A stretch of 64,000 nt of DNA from Sulfuritalea sp. (GTDB lineage: Bacteria; Pseudomonadota; Gammaproteobacteria; Burkholderiales; Rhodocyclaceae), in assembly GCA_030651305.1 (NCBI GenBank), contig JAUSCI010000037.1:1-64000 (forward strand), given 5' to 3'. Made by a program: the position numbers and the translations under genes. The notes beneath the pieces are model-generated. The model had not been told where the DNA came from and ran no database searches. It saw only the letters and a program-made list of their open reading frames with translations. Shown here piece by piece: positions 55,700-64,000 of this stretch (its first letter is position 1; every line of letters begins with the position of its first letter).

Positions 55700-57048
55700 A
55701 AGCCCATCGTATCTGCCTGATCGAAGACGACGAAATCATGGGCGAGGCAGTCTCCGACCGCTTTGGCCTGGAAGGCTTCAAGTGCGCCTGGTTCCAGACC
55801 GGGGCAGCCGCACGCAAGTCGCTGCTGAAGGACAAATATAACATTGTCATCAGCGACATCATGTTGCCGGATTGCGACGGCGAGCAGTTGTTCGAGGAGT
55901 TGCGCGACGCCGGAGTGGAGTTGCCGCCCTACATCTTCATCACCGGCTATGGAGCGATCGATCGTGCCGTCCGCCTGCTCAAGCTGGGCGCCGAAGATTA
56001 CATGACCAAGCCGCTCGACATTCGCGAATTGATCGAAAAAATAAGGACCATCTGTGCCAAGGCGCATCCCGCCATCGACAGCAGCGACGACAAGCCGGTG
56101 CTTGGTATCTCCAGCGCAATGCGCAACATCGAAGCCATGCTCCGGCGCCTGGCGGTAGACAGAACATCGGTCCTCGTCACCGGTGAATCCGGCGTTGGCA
56201 AGGAAGAGGTTGCGCGCGCGCATCACCGCCAACGCGATCCGGACTGGCAGCGCCCGTTCATCGCGGTCAATTGCGGCGCGATTTCCGAAAACCTGATCGA
56301 GGCGGAACTGTTCGGCTACGTCAAGGGTGCCTATACCGGCGCGATCCGCGATAAAAAGGGCTATTTCGAGCAAGCAGCAGGCGGCACCCTGTTCCTCGAC
56401 GAAATCGGCGACATGCCGCTATCCATGCAGGTCAAGCTGTTGCGCGCAATCCAGGAGCGGAAGATAGTTCGCGTCGGCAGCGAAACAACGATTCCCGTGG
56501 ATATCCATCTGATCTGCGCCACCAACAAGAACCTCAAGAAAATGGTCGAGACCGGCGATTTTCGCGAGGACTTGTACTATCGCATCAACGTCGTAGAGAT
56601 CAATGTGCCGCCCTTGCGCGAGCGCAAGGAAGACATCCTCTGGCTGACGGCAATGCTGCTCGATAGCGAAGCCGTGCAGCACGGTCGCACGCGTCGCGCC
56701 CTAAGCGCAGCCGCCGAACAGTCCCTGCTCGACTACCCCTGGCCCGGCAATATCCGCGAGCTCAAGCACATCCTGGAACGGGCTTGCGTCCTGTCGAGCC
56801 AAGCGGTACTGACTCCCGAATCCTTCTTCGACAAGCCGCAGGAAATGGCGAAGCCGACCGAATTTTCTTCGCTCAACGAGTATCTCCAGGACTACGAGCG
56901 CCGCTACATTGCGCAAATACTGGAAAGCAAGGAAGGCCGTATTGCCGATACCGCCACAGCGCTCGGCATCAGCCGCAAGACCCTCTGGGAAAAGATGCGA
57001 AAACTGAATCTGCCCGCAAAAAATGGATTGCCCGATGGGCCTGACTGA
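55696..57048 (+). CDS. NtrC-family sigma-54-dependent response regulator
   Basis: 450 residues from the ATG at 55696. Receiver (1-122, phospho-acceptor D54 in VISDIMLPDCDG), AAA+ domain with Walker A GESGVGKE (K169), the sigma-54 contact loop as GAYTGA (211-216), Walker B GGTLFLDEIGD, and a Fis-type HTH at the C terminus (GRIADTATALGISRKTLWEKMRKLNL). Should drive RpoN-dependent promoters in response to the upstream kinase. Targets may include its own operon and the cytochrome gene downstream; no good sigma-54 promoter was found by eye. Confidence 0.94.
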   Translation: MKAHRICLIEDDEIMGEAVSDRFGLEGFKCAWFQTGAAARKSLLKDKYNIVISDIMLPDCDGEQLFEELRDAGVELPPYIFITGYGAIDRAVRLLKLGAEDYMTKPLDIRELIEKIRTICAKAHPAIDSSDDKPVLGISSAMRNIEAMLRRLAVDRTSVLVTGESGVGKEEVARAHHRQRDPDWQRPFIAVNCGAISENLIEAELFGYVKGAYTGAIRDKKGYFEQAAGGTLFLDEIGDMPLSMQVKLLRAIQERKIVRVGSETTIPVDIHLICATNKNLKKMVETGDFREDLYYRINVVEINVPPLRERKEDILWLTAMLLDSEAVQHGRTRRALSAAAEQSLLDYPWPGNIRELKHILERACVLSSQAVLTPESFFDKPQEMAKPTEFSSLNEYLQDYERRYIAQILESKEGRIADTATALGISRKTLWEKMRKLNLPAKNGLPDGPD

Positions 57049-57330
57049 TGGCGATCGAAATGCATGAACGCCCGATCATGGCCTGCACAGCCTGCCTGTC
57101 GCAACAGTTCCATCGTTTCAAGACGCCCGGAATCTGCGGTCCGCCTCACGTTCACCCGTCCGGTTCGGGCCAGGTTGCGTGAATAGAGACTGTCCATGAA
57201 GCCTGTTCTGTCCACTTGTGTTTTCGCATCAAACCTGTCGCGAACCGGCGGGAAAATACCAAGAAAGCCTGTAACTTTTCAGCTTTTAATCCGTTATATG
57301 CATGTCACTTACTCACATAGGTACCCAATC

Positions 57331-57663
57331 ATGAACAAACTGAAAATGACGCTGCTTGCCCTTACGTCGCTTGCCCTGACTTCCTCCGCCGCATTTGCGC
57401 TCGACGATGCGGGCAGGGATGCCTTGATGAAGGACAGCAAATGCACGAAGTGTCATGCCGCCGACAAGAAGAAGGATGGTCCTGCGTACAAGGAAACCGC
57501 CGCCAAGTACAAGGGCAAGGCGGACGCCGAGAAGAAGCTGTTCACGCACCTGACGACCGCACCCGAGATCGAGGTCGACGGCGCGAAAGAAAAGCACGTC
57601 AAGATCAAGACCACCAATGAAGCCGACATCAAGGCCGTTATTGCCTGGATTCTGGCGCAGTAA
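57331..57663 (+). CDS. Small class I-like cytochrome c lacking the distal methionine
   Basis: 110 residues from the ATG at 57331, with a signal peptide (about 1-23). Haem attachment motif C38-T-K-C41-H42, then GPAYKETAAKYKGKADAEKKL and a C-terminal NEADIKAVIAWILAQ like the c-551/c5 group. The usual GGSGVWGxxPMPP loop is replaced by TTAPEIEVDGAKEKHVKIK, and no Met follows the haem motif. H89 or H73 could be the second ligand, giving a low-potential bis-His haem. Monocistronic with a strong terminator; 280 bp behind the NtrC-type gene. Confidence 0.9.
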   Translation: MNKLKMTLLALTSLALTSSAAFALDDAGRDALMKDSKCTKCHAADKKKDGPAYKETAAKYKGKADAEKKLFTHLTTAPEIEVDGAKEKHVKIKTTNEADIKAVIAWILAQ

Positions 57664-57685
57664 GCAACAGCGGCAGCTAACAGGG

Positions 57686-57724
57686 TCCGCCATCCTGCAG
57701 GTCGGGATGGCGGGCTTTTTTTTG
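57686..57724 (+). terminator. Rho-independent terminator after the cytochrome gene
   Basis: CCGCCATCC (57687-57695) pairs perfectly with GGATGGCGG (57705-57713), 9 nt loop, followed by a run of eight or nine T residues. Strong and well placed 25 nt after the stop. Confidence 0.9.
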
Positions 57725-57773
57725 CAGAAGCACTCCGCCTTCGTAGTTCGTGGCCCCGCGGCACGCGGCATAA

Positions 57774-57817
57774 GGAAGTACATCAAGCATCAGCCGGAAG
57801 TACGTCAAGCAGCAGCC
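57774..57817. repeat. 22 bp tandem duplication
   Basis: GGAAGTACATCAAGCATCAGCC-type unit at 57774-57795, repeated at 57796-57817 with two mismatches. Lies in the gap between the cytochrome terminator and the convergent NrfJ-like gene. Confidence 0.8.
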
Positions 57818-57919
57818 GTGAACTGGGTTCGCGCGCCACTCGCCCCGATTTGTTGTCCGAGTCGCGGCAGATTCGCCGTTTGCCGTTTGGTGCAGCAGGC
57901 GAAAGGCACGGGTATCGAA

Positions 57920-58219
57920 CTATTTTTCAGGAATCACCGCGACCTTTTCGATAAACGTCATGTTGGGAAAGGTACGCTCGAGATCATTGCTGCGGAAGTT
58001 GAGCATCATGAAGCCTTCCTCAAAGCGAATCTGATCACCCGGCTTCAGGTTGATCAGGTCCGAGGCAAGCCAAAAACTCTTGCCATCCCGGATGATTTCA
58101 ATATACGTGTAGCTCAAGGTGCTCATGGAACTGACGACTTTGGCTTCGGCAGCCATGACGGCGGACATCATGACGGCGGACAGGACGATGCCGCAAAGCA
58201 GGCGCGAGATGAATTTCAT
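57920..58219 (-). CDS. NrfJ-like secreted protein, single domain
   Basis: 99 residues from the ATG at 58219 (another ATG lies two codons earlier). Signal peptide MKFISRLLCGIVLSAVMMSAVMA, then one domain: TLSYTYIEIIRDGKSFWLASDLINLKPGDQIRFEEGFMMLNFRSNDLERTFPNMTFIEKV. The spacing of YTY, FW, the G/Q turn, NF-S-LERTFP and the last strand matches domain 1 of the protein at 46145-46837, so they are paralogues. Periplasmic, next to cytochrome and haem-related genes. Function unknown. Confidence 0.75.
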   Translation of the reverse strand: MKFISRLLCGIVLSAVMMSAVMAAEAKVVSSMSTLSYTYIEIIRDGKSFWLASDLINLKPGDQIRFEEGFMMLNFRSNDLERTFPNMTFIEKVAVIPEK

Positions 58220-58393
58220 GGACATTCCAATGGGGTGGGTGGCTGCGGAAATGCCGCAATGATACATCCGAGCGGCGGTGCCAAGGTTGCCGATGTAGGG
58301 AATCACGCCACGGCGATGACCGAAAACCGGGGAACGATCGTCGTCGCGCGGCTCATTCAGCCGCAGTATCTTGCGGACGCAACACAGGCGCAG

Positions 58394-59221
58394 TCAATCC
58401 AGCAGGTAGTCGGCCCCCGCCGTGGCGCCAGCGCCGACTTCCAAGCCGGGTATGGGTGGCACAATGATTTTGTAGGGCTGGCCACCGAGTTCGCCAGGAA
58501 TGCCGCCCTTGGCCCAGGCGTGCACGCCGCCGGTTAGCACCAGCAGGCGCGAGTCAGGATGTCGCCCCAGGTAGCGCAGGATGCCTTTGGCCATCACCCG
58601 GTTGCGCAGCACCTGCGCTTCGGCCAGATGGTACGCCGCCGCGCCGTCCCTGCTGTGTCCCGGGAAATAGCGCGTCATGAAGTTGACGTCGTCGTCTCTG
58701 ATCGGCCGCGTTGACTCCGGCGGCAGGCCAAGCAGATCACTGCTTGACAGGGCCGCGAAACCCTGTCGCGCGACCTTTTGTACGATCTCCCGCGGCGCGT
58801 TCAAGGCGATCATGGCGATGCCGTGGTCACGAGCAAAAACAAAAATGTCGCGGTACAGCCACCAGCTCAGATTGCGCCAGTTGGCCTGGTAGATCCTGAC
58901 GAATTCTGCTTCCGAAGTTTTCCTGGCGATCCATGCATCGAGTGCCGCCTGGTTTTGGATTTCGAACATCTCGATGCCGATGGCCAGCGGTCTGCCGGTT
59001 TGCTGCAAGCCCTTGATGACATCGAGTTGCAAGACGTGGTGTGCCGTCGAATCGTGACGCTCGCCGACGAACAACAGCGGCGCATCGCGTACTTCGGCAA
59101 TCATCTGCTCGACATCGATGCGCTGGTTGTTTTCGGTGCGGATGGCGTGGGTAATGGAGCAACTGGCCAGCGCGAAGAAGTAGAGCGGCCAAAGTGCCCG
59201 CAACAAGCTGGGTGTGCTCAC
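58394..59221 (-). CDS. ChaN family haem-binding lipoprotein
   Basis: 275 residues with a lipoprotein signal (FFALASC). ChaN-like (PF04187) pattern: LLFVGERHDSTAHHVLQLDVIKGLQQ, IGIEMFEIQNQAALDAWIARK, IALNAPREIVQKVARQGFAALS, and a final LLVLTGGVHAWAKGGIPGEL. ChaN of Campylobacter binds haem pairs and is thought to aid iron uptake. Outer-membrane or periplasmic. Same strand as the NrfJ-like gene, 174 bp upstream of it. Confidence 0.9.
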   Translation of the reverse strand: MSTPSLLRALWPLYFFALASCSITHAIRTENNQRIDVEQMIAEVRDAPLLFVGERHDSTAHHVLQLDVIKGLQQTGRPLAIGIEMFEIQNQAALDAWIARKTSEAEFVRIYQANWRNLSWWLYRDIFVFARDHGIAMIALNAPREIVQKVARQGFAALSSSDLLGLPPESTRPIRDDDVNFMTRYFPGHSRDGAAAYHLAEAQVLRNRVMAKGILRYLGRHPDSRLLVLTGGVHAWAKGGIPGELGGQPYKIIVPPIPGLEVGAGATAGADYLLD

Positions 59222-59743
59222 GGGTTCGAAACCCGCCCCAGGAAATTCCCGGCCTTCGAAGAATTATATTTCCTACCCATGACTGTTAAGCCCCTTCCTG
59301 CTTTCCTTTCGGACCGAGATCGGCCGAACAACATGCCCCAAATCTTTGAGCATGGGGCAATGAATTAAGTTGCAATAGGTCGTTCCCGGCAAGGATGCTG
59401 CAGAGTCATGGTGCCACCTTCAGGGCACCATAACGACAGGACAGATTGCGTGCTACAAAACCGGACAAACCATTACTTGCAACACTCCCAACAACCAGCG
59501 TTGCATCAGCAGGTCGTGTCGGATAGTATCCGCTTTACGGGCTTTATGATGTTCGCGTCGAGAATCGCAGAGCGCGAGAAATGGCAGCCCGCACCCTTCA
59601 ATTTAGCCTTCCGCCGCGAAAAGACAGCGTGCAATCGATGTTTTGCAAGATGTTCGAATGAGAATTCAATCAATGCCAAATTTCCTCGCTGATTGGCAGC
59701 ATTCAGGGTTCGTAAGGATTAAGTCCGTACCGGAATTGCTTGC
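59222..59743. other. Intergenic region without supported gene
   Basis: About 520 bases, noticeably more AT-rich than its surroundings. A 94-codon open frame inside it (59408-59692) shows no family likeness or ribosome binding site. It must hold the divergent promoters of the ChaN-like and membrane protein genes. Confidence 0.5.
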
Positions 59744-61396
59744 ATGAGCGACGGGGGCCGTGAGCGGGTGACAGAGGCGTTCGCGCGGCTTTTCCCGGCG
59801 GCGCTGCTGTGTGCCTTCTTGCTGTTCTTTTTTTACCGACAGATCCACGACTACGACATATGGTTTCATTTGGTCGTAGGTCGCGAGATGGCGCACAACG
59901 GTGCGCTACCGAAGACGATGTTCTACCTCCTGCCGCTGCTGGGAGAACCGACGAACTACATTGAGTGGGGATTTGGCCTCGCCCAGCACCTAGCCTATGC
60001 CACAGCCGGCTTTTCCGGCATGGCCCTGCTCAATTCAGTGCTGGCGACCGGCGCGCTACTTTTTGCTTATTCCGCGGCGGTCGGGCGCAAGTCATGGTTG
60101 CATCCGGCGGCGCTGCTTGCGCTCGCCATCATTGCCTGGTCATTCAGAACACGCACCGAATATCGCGCCGAGATGGTCCTGTTTCTGGCCCTGGGCATCA
60201 CCTTCTGGGCGCTTGAGCGGTTCATGGAGTGCGGACAATGGCGCAAACTCGTTCCCATCCCTTTATGCGCCCTAATTCTGAGTCAAGCTCACCCATCGAG
60301 CCTGCTTATCGTGCCGCTGATAGGTGCCTATGGTATTGAGGCGTTGCGCACTCCGCCGTCCGGGGCGACCCGGGCCGGTTCGCTCGTCGCGCTGGCTGGA
60401 AGTGCTGGCCTGGCGCTCCTGCTCGCCTGCGTTAACCCCTATGGCTGGCGGCAGGTAGCGTTGCCGGTCATCGCCCACTTGGCTGATTTAAGCAATCCCG
60501 ACCTGATGTACGCGGTCACCGAGTACCAACCGGTGATGGCAACGGATTTTCGCAGCACCTATATCGTCCTGGTACTGCTGGCCATACCAGCGGTGTTGTT
60601 GGCGCCCCGGCACCGGATCGCGGCGGGTCTTCTGCTTGCGGTCTTTGGTGGCCTTGCATTTCTCTATGCACGCAATATCGGGCTATTCGCACTCGTGCTC
60701 ACGATTCCGGCCGTGCGCCTGGCGTTGCGCGTGTGGCCGCAAGAGTTGCCCGCGTGGCCGTCGCGCGCCGCCGCCGCCGCCGTTCCACTGGCGTTTCTCA
60801 TGGCGTTTCCCCTGTGGCGCGGCGACTGGGGCAGTGGCCCGGTTCCGCAGGTATTCCCGGAGCAGTCGGTTAGCTACCTGCGCACCCACCTGCCGCGAGC
60901 GCGCGTTTTTAACTTTATCGATTATGGGGGTTACCTCGCTTGGGCGCTTGGGCGCGAAGCCACCGTGTTTGCTGACAGTCACGATACCGCCATGAACCGT
61001 GCCGCCGAACTGCACGACGGTGTTTTTCAGGCCGAACCAGGTTGGCAGGATGTTCTTGAACGGTATCGCATCAACGCGATTTTCACTCCGACCCTGATGT
61101 CTTACTCAGGCCGCTTGATAACGCTGGTGGTACCACTGGCGAACGACAATAACTGGCAGTTGGTGAATGTCGAAGATGCCGGCCTGCTATTTGTGCGCAG
61201 CGACCTGGCTCCAGCCACCGTGATTGACAAGCGTGAAATTTGGCGCCACATGCTCGTCGAGGCACAATGGGTGCTCGACACCTACCCGGATCATCCGCAG
61301 CCCTGGCTAGCGCGTGCGCTGGCGCAAGAGGCGCTCGGTGATGTAGGGCAAGCGTTACTGTCCCGTCGCCGCTTCGACGCAAGTCAGCGGCGGTAA
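59744..61396 (+). CDS. Polytopic membrane protein, glycosyltransferase-39-like
   Basis: 550 residues with about 11 membrane segments in the first 380, then a soluble C-terminal part. YDIWFHLVVGREMAHNGALPKTMFY near the N terminus and ARVFNFIDYGGYLAWALGREATVFADSHDTAM after the membrane part resemble large, poorly characterised bacterial membrane proteins related to polyprenyl-dependent glycosyltransferases. The C terminus (LDTYPDHPQPWLARALAQEALGDVGQAL) looks TPR-like. No partner genes. Its stop lies 40 bp before the start of an insertion sequence, so the 3' end could have been trimmed. Confidence 0.75.
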   Translation: MSDGGRERVTEAFARLFPAALLCAFLLFFFYRQIHDYDIWFHLVVGREMAHNGALPKTMFYLLPLLGEPTNYIEWGFGLAQHLAYATAGFSGMALLNSVLATGALLFAYSAAVGRKSWLHPAALLALAIIAWSFRTRTEYRAEMVLFLALGITFWALERFMECGQWRKLVPIPLCALILSQAHPSSLLIVPLIGAYGIEALRTPPSGATRAGSLVALAGSAGLALLLACVNPYGWRQVALPVIAHLADLSNPDLMYAVTEYQPVMATDFRSTYIVLVLLAIPAVLLAPRHRIAAGLLLAVFGGLAFLYARNIGLFALVLTIPAVRLALRVWPQELPAWPSRAAAAAVPLAFLMAFPLWRGDWGSGPVPQVFPEQSVSYLRTHLPRARVFNFIDYGGYLAWALGREATVFADSHDTAMNRAAELHDGVFQAEPGWQDVLERYRINAIFTPTLMSYSGRLITLVVPLANDNNWQLVNVEDAGLLFVRSDLAPATVIDKREIWRHMLVEAQWVLDTYPDHPQPWLARALAQEALGDVGQALLSRRRFDASQRR

Positions 61397-61431
61397 GCGG
61401 TGCCATAGAACGTTTTGGCTGCGCCAGAAAA

Positions 61432-63203
61432 ATGCACCAATTTACCTATCTTCCTCAGTTGGCCGTCTTGAAACTGTTGCAAACTGAGCGCTGACGAGGG
61501 TTTTGGGCGAACAGGGAAGGTCACCCGATGGGTGAAGCGGGATTTGAGAAAAACGCGCTGGTAAGAGCGGTTGGCGAGGCGATTGCGGAGCAGATGAGAG
61601 AAGCGAGTGACCTGCGCGTCAGCACACCCGGTGGTCGGTTTCAAGTGCGGTGGGATAAGAACGGCAGCGCCAGCGCCTTGGGCCAGTTGGCGTTCTTTGC
61701 GGAGTTCCTGGAAGTACCGGGGCTGTTTGAGCGCTGGGTCAAAAGTTGCCCGCTGGCCTACACCAGCGGCAATACTCCGGAGGTAGCTGACGTACTGGGC
61801 ACCCGGCTGCTCTCGATTCTTGATGGCCAGAGACGCTATGCGCACGTGGCCGGGTTGCGCGGTGACGCGGTGGCCCCGCAACTGCTGGGCATGACCCAGA
61901 TCATCAGCGACGAAAGCCTGCGCCGAGCGCTGAAACATCTCGCGCCCTGCATCGGCAAACGCTGTCCTGAGGACGAGCGCATTCGACGCGAAGCCCAATT
62001 GACCAAGAGCACCGAGTGGATGGATACCGCGCTGAAGGAAAGCATCCACGAAGCGCTGCGCACCGGCTGGATACTCGATTGTGACACCACGATCAAGCTG
62101 CTCTACGGTCATCAGGACGGCGCTGAAATCAGCTACAACCCGACCAAACCGAAGCGTCCCAGTCATGCCATCCACACCTACTGGATCGCCAACATGCGCC
62201 TGGTGCTCGATGCCGAAGTTCAAGGCCGCAAGGCCCATGCCGCCAAACACAGCCTGTCGCGACTGATCGTTATCCTCAAGACACTCCCACCTGAGCAGCG
62301 TCCCCGGTTGGTCCGTGGCGACAATTCCTTTGGTAACGAGCCGCTCATGATCGAACTCGAAGCGATTGGTCAGACGTATCTGTTCAAGCTGCGCCAAAGC
62401 CCCGGCGTCAAGCGTCTGATTGAGCGACACTGGTCGCGGACGGACTGGAAGGATATCGGTGAGGGGTATCACGCCGTCGAAGCGGAGCTTGCCTTGTCCG
62501 GTTGGAGCCGTGCGCGACGAGTGGTCGTGGTACGCCGAGCCGTGAAGGACACGCTCGTGGCGGAGACGAAGAAGATGAGCAAGCGGGAGAAGCGCCAGCA
62601 ACGTCTGCACTTTGCCGATCCGCTGCAACCGGTGAAGCTCTGGGAATACGCCGTCCTGGTGACCAATTCCGACTACAATCCGGACGCCATCGGTCAGCTC
62701 TATCGGGATCGTTCGGATTGCGAGAACGGCTTTGATGAGTTGAAGAACCAGTGGGGCTGGGGCGGCTACACGACCCAGGATATGGAACGCTGCAATCTCT
62801 CGGCGCATGCGGTGGCCCTGATTTACAACTGGTGGAGTTGGCATGTGCGACTGGCACACCCGAAGACGCGGCTGGAGGCCATTACCTCTCGACCCTTGTT
62901 GTTGGCGGGAGTGGCGCGATTGACTCAGCATGCCGGTCAATCACGGCTTCTACTGGCATTGACCCATGCCGCAGGTGATCAGATCAAAGCCATGATTGCC
63001 AATATACGCATGGGCTTGGACGCCGTTCTCGCATCTGCGCCTCAGCTGACCAAACCGGAGCGATGGAGGGCCCTCGTGCGTTACATCATTCAAAAAATCA
63101 TCGCGGCCAAACCGAAAAATCACTCGCCACCGGCCCTCTCGCCGTCAGTTTCGCTTCTCATCCCACCGGGGTAACAGAGGAAATTAGGATGAATTTCCTG
63201 CTC
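61432..63203 (+). mobile_element. Complete DDE-type insertion sequence, about 1.77 kb
   Basis: Contains one transposase gene. Imperfect terminal inverted repeats of about 27 bp: left GCACCAATTTACCTATCTTC (from 61434), right end on the minus strand GCAGGAAATTCATCCTAATT (from 63201 inwards), with TTCCTC-GTT shared at the inner side. Exact edges and target duplication are uncertain. Confidence 0.6.
61528..63174 (+). CDS. DDE transposase (IS1380-like / IS4 superfamily)
   Basis: 548 residues and apparently intact. RNase H-fold catalytic residues in context: D184/D186 in GWILDCDTTIKLLYGHQDGAEISYNP, D265 in VRGDNSFGNEPLMIELE, and E399 in the Y-x2-R-x3-E signature YRDRSDCENGFDELK, followed by NQWGWGGYTTQDMERCNLSAHAVALIYNWW. 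The GHQDGAEISYNPTKP wording recalls IS1380-type enzymes, but the protein is longer than usual for that family, so the family call is tentative. The ATG is the first in frame after the left end. Confidence 0.9.
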   Translation: MGEAGFEKNALVRAVGEAIAEQMREASDLRVSTPGGRFQVRWDKNGSASALGQLAFFAEFLEVPGLFERWVKSCPLAYTSGNTPEVADVLGTRLLSILDGQRRYAHVAGLRGDAVAPQLLGMTQIISDESLRRALKHLAPCIGKRCPEDERIRREAQLTKSTEWMDTALKESIHEALRTGWILDCDTTIKLLYGHQDGAEISYNPTKPKRPSHAIHTYWIANMRLVLDAEVQGRKAHAAKHSLSRLIVILKTLPPEQRPRLVRGDNSFGNEPLMIELEAIGQTYLFKLRQSPGVKRLIERHWSRTDWKDIGEGYHAVEAELALSGWSRARRVVVVRRAVKDTLVAETKKMSKREKRQQRLHFADPLQPVKLWEYAVLVTNSDYNPDAIGQLYRDRSDCENGFDELKNQWGWGGYTTQDMERCNLSAHAVALIYNWWSWHVRLAHPKTRLEAITSRPLLLAGVARLTQHAGQSRLLLALTHAAGDQIKAMIANIRMGLDAVLASAPQLTKPERWRALVRYIIQKIIAAKPKNHSPPALSPSVSLLIPPG

Positions 63204-63557
63204 AACGATATCTGGACGTTCGGTCGCACCAGGCTGATGTCCTCCTCCAGCAGCACAAGCAAGACTGACAGTGAACCTCGCACCGGTTCCTTGCACTGAC
63301 ACTCCGCCTGCCCAGCCCAAGTTCTGAACCCATGAAAATGTGTGATCCGATTTCGGTCTGCGCATTGCTACGGAAGGACTCCCCTCCCCACGATAGACCT
63401 TTTTGTCTAGTCTGCTGATGTTTTTGGCGCGAGGATGCTTGATAATCTGAAGTTTAGACACACGCCACGACCCACCGCCCGGAATTTCCCCGGTGGAGAG
63501 CAATGACAACAACATGAACACGACGATTCGACGCCGACCTACTCAATGCCACACGAC
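63204..63557. other. Inter-IS spacer without supported gene
   Basis: About 350 bases between two mobile elements. A minus-strand reading (63219-63300) has a coding-like stretch (LLEEDISLVRPNVQI) but no start, stop context or family match, so nothing is called. Probably debris from earlier insertions. Confidence 0.45.
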
Positions 63558-64000
63558 TCAACACTGCAAACGCTGATCCTGACCGGGGAAAGGCATCACG
63601 AAATTCCCCGACTTCGGGTCGAAGGCGCGCCTTACGCGAAGTCCGATAAATTGAATCCGCATCCACTGGCCAAACAGTCCCGCGGTGATCATGGCGCCCC
63701 TGCGCCAAGGCGCGATATCCTTCAGCGGAAAGGCTCCCCACAGTTTCAAGGCAAGCAACTGCATCAAGGCATACGCCGTGGAACGAATCTACATCCACAG
63801 TTCCAGCGCTTGCTTCGACTGCTGCCACAGATTTGTCACACCCCACCAGCGCTTCAGATTGTGAAACAAGGGTTCGATACCCCAGCGCTCGGCATAGATA
63901 TCCACCACGTCCCGTGCCGACAGACCCGTCTCGGTCGCCAGAATCAGCCCTGGGCGCGACCACGTGCCGTCGTCCTAGTGCATCTCGCACCACACTGCCC
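63558..64000 (-). pseudogene. Broken transposase, C-terminal part with two in-frame TAG codons
   Basis: Read from 64000 downwards, one frame gives AVWCEMH-stop-DDGTWSRPGLILATETGLSARDV and continues VDIYAERWGIEPLFHNLKRWW...LELWM-stop-IRSTAYALMQLLALKLWGAF, ending at 63558. The IYAERWGIEPLFHNLKRW block is the Y-x2-R-x3-E signature of IS4-superfamily transposases. Two amber codons (about 63966 and 63800) break it, so it cannot make a full enzyme. TAG is an ordinary stop elsewhere in the window (for example after the aldehyde dehydrogenase), so suppression is not expected. The 5' part is outside the window. Confidence 0.75.

Noticed and set aside
59408..59692. 94-codon open frame in the gap before the membrane protein
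   Set aside because: No ribosome binding site, no family likeness, odd composition.
63558..64000. Amber recoding of the transposase
   Set aside because: TAG ends normal genes elsewhere in the window, and the element is a fragment next to other mobile debris.

Overview
The window looks like chromosomal DNA of a high-GC, Gram-negative betaproteobacterium with anaerobic or respiratory habits, most like the Rhodocyclales (Azoarcus/Thauera/Dechloromonas/Sterolibacterium relatives). This placement is an inference from gene content: a Bzd-type ATP-dependent aryl-CoA reductase, wax ester synthases, a System I cytochrome c maturation cluster, many multi-domain sensor proteins, and a long-form HisG. 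No rRNA, tRNA or CRISPR array was seen.

Layout. 1-2100: accessory DNA. The left edge is the 5' end of an IS256-type transposase. Two cassette-like genes follow, each with a ~68 bp attC-like inverted repeat behind it, suggesting the tail of an integron array with no integrase in view. 2292-10059: an orphan molybdopterin oxidoreductase, small membrane and secreted proteins, a serine hydrolase, hisI-hisG and an AsmA-like protein. 10372-17857: a hybrid histidine kinase, a GGDEF-EAL protein, a GlcG/HbpS-like protein, an esterase and a lipoprotein. 18016-22600: the scar of an AAA/DUF4143 ATPase gene, then a compact minus-strand operon encoding all four subunits of a class I benzoyl-CoA reductase-like enzyme, with palindromic operators in front. 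22744-25873: RNA modification genes rlhA and dusC. 26052-34122: a translationally coupled signalling operon (hybrid kinase with three receivers, CheR, CheB, and a REC-PAS-GAF-PAS-GGDEF-EAL protein). 34136-45917: a neutral-lipid locus with two wax ester synthase/diacylglycerol acyltransferases, hydrolases and a transporter on the minus strand, divergent from tetR, an SDR, a quinone oxidoreductase and an aldehyde dehydrogenase. A 20 bp palindrome lies between the two arms.

46145-52571: an NrfJ-like secreted protein, a DUF3144 protein and the cytochrome c maturation genes ccmC, D, F, G, H and I. ccmE has collapsed to a 25-codon in-frame remnant, and ccmA/ccmB are absent from the 5' side. 53346-57663: a PhnD-type binding protein, a histidine kinase and an NtrC-family regulator in a coupled operon preceded by TGTTAC-N6-GTAACA palindromes, then a small cytochrome c with no distal methionine. 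57920-59221: a second NrfJ-like protein and a ChaN-type haem-binding lipoprotein. 59744-64000: a polytopic membrane protein, a complete DDE insertion sequence, and the broken 3' end of another transposase running off the window.

Three copies of a CACAGAG-rich inverted repeat sit between genes at 24.7, 39.2 and 44.4 kb. The two leads most worth pursuing are the stand-alone aryl-CoA reductase operon with its operator array and the haem/cytochrome region (collapsed ccmE, Met-less cytochrome, two NrfJ-like proteins, PhnD-kinase-NtrC system).
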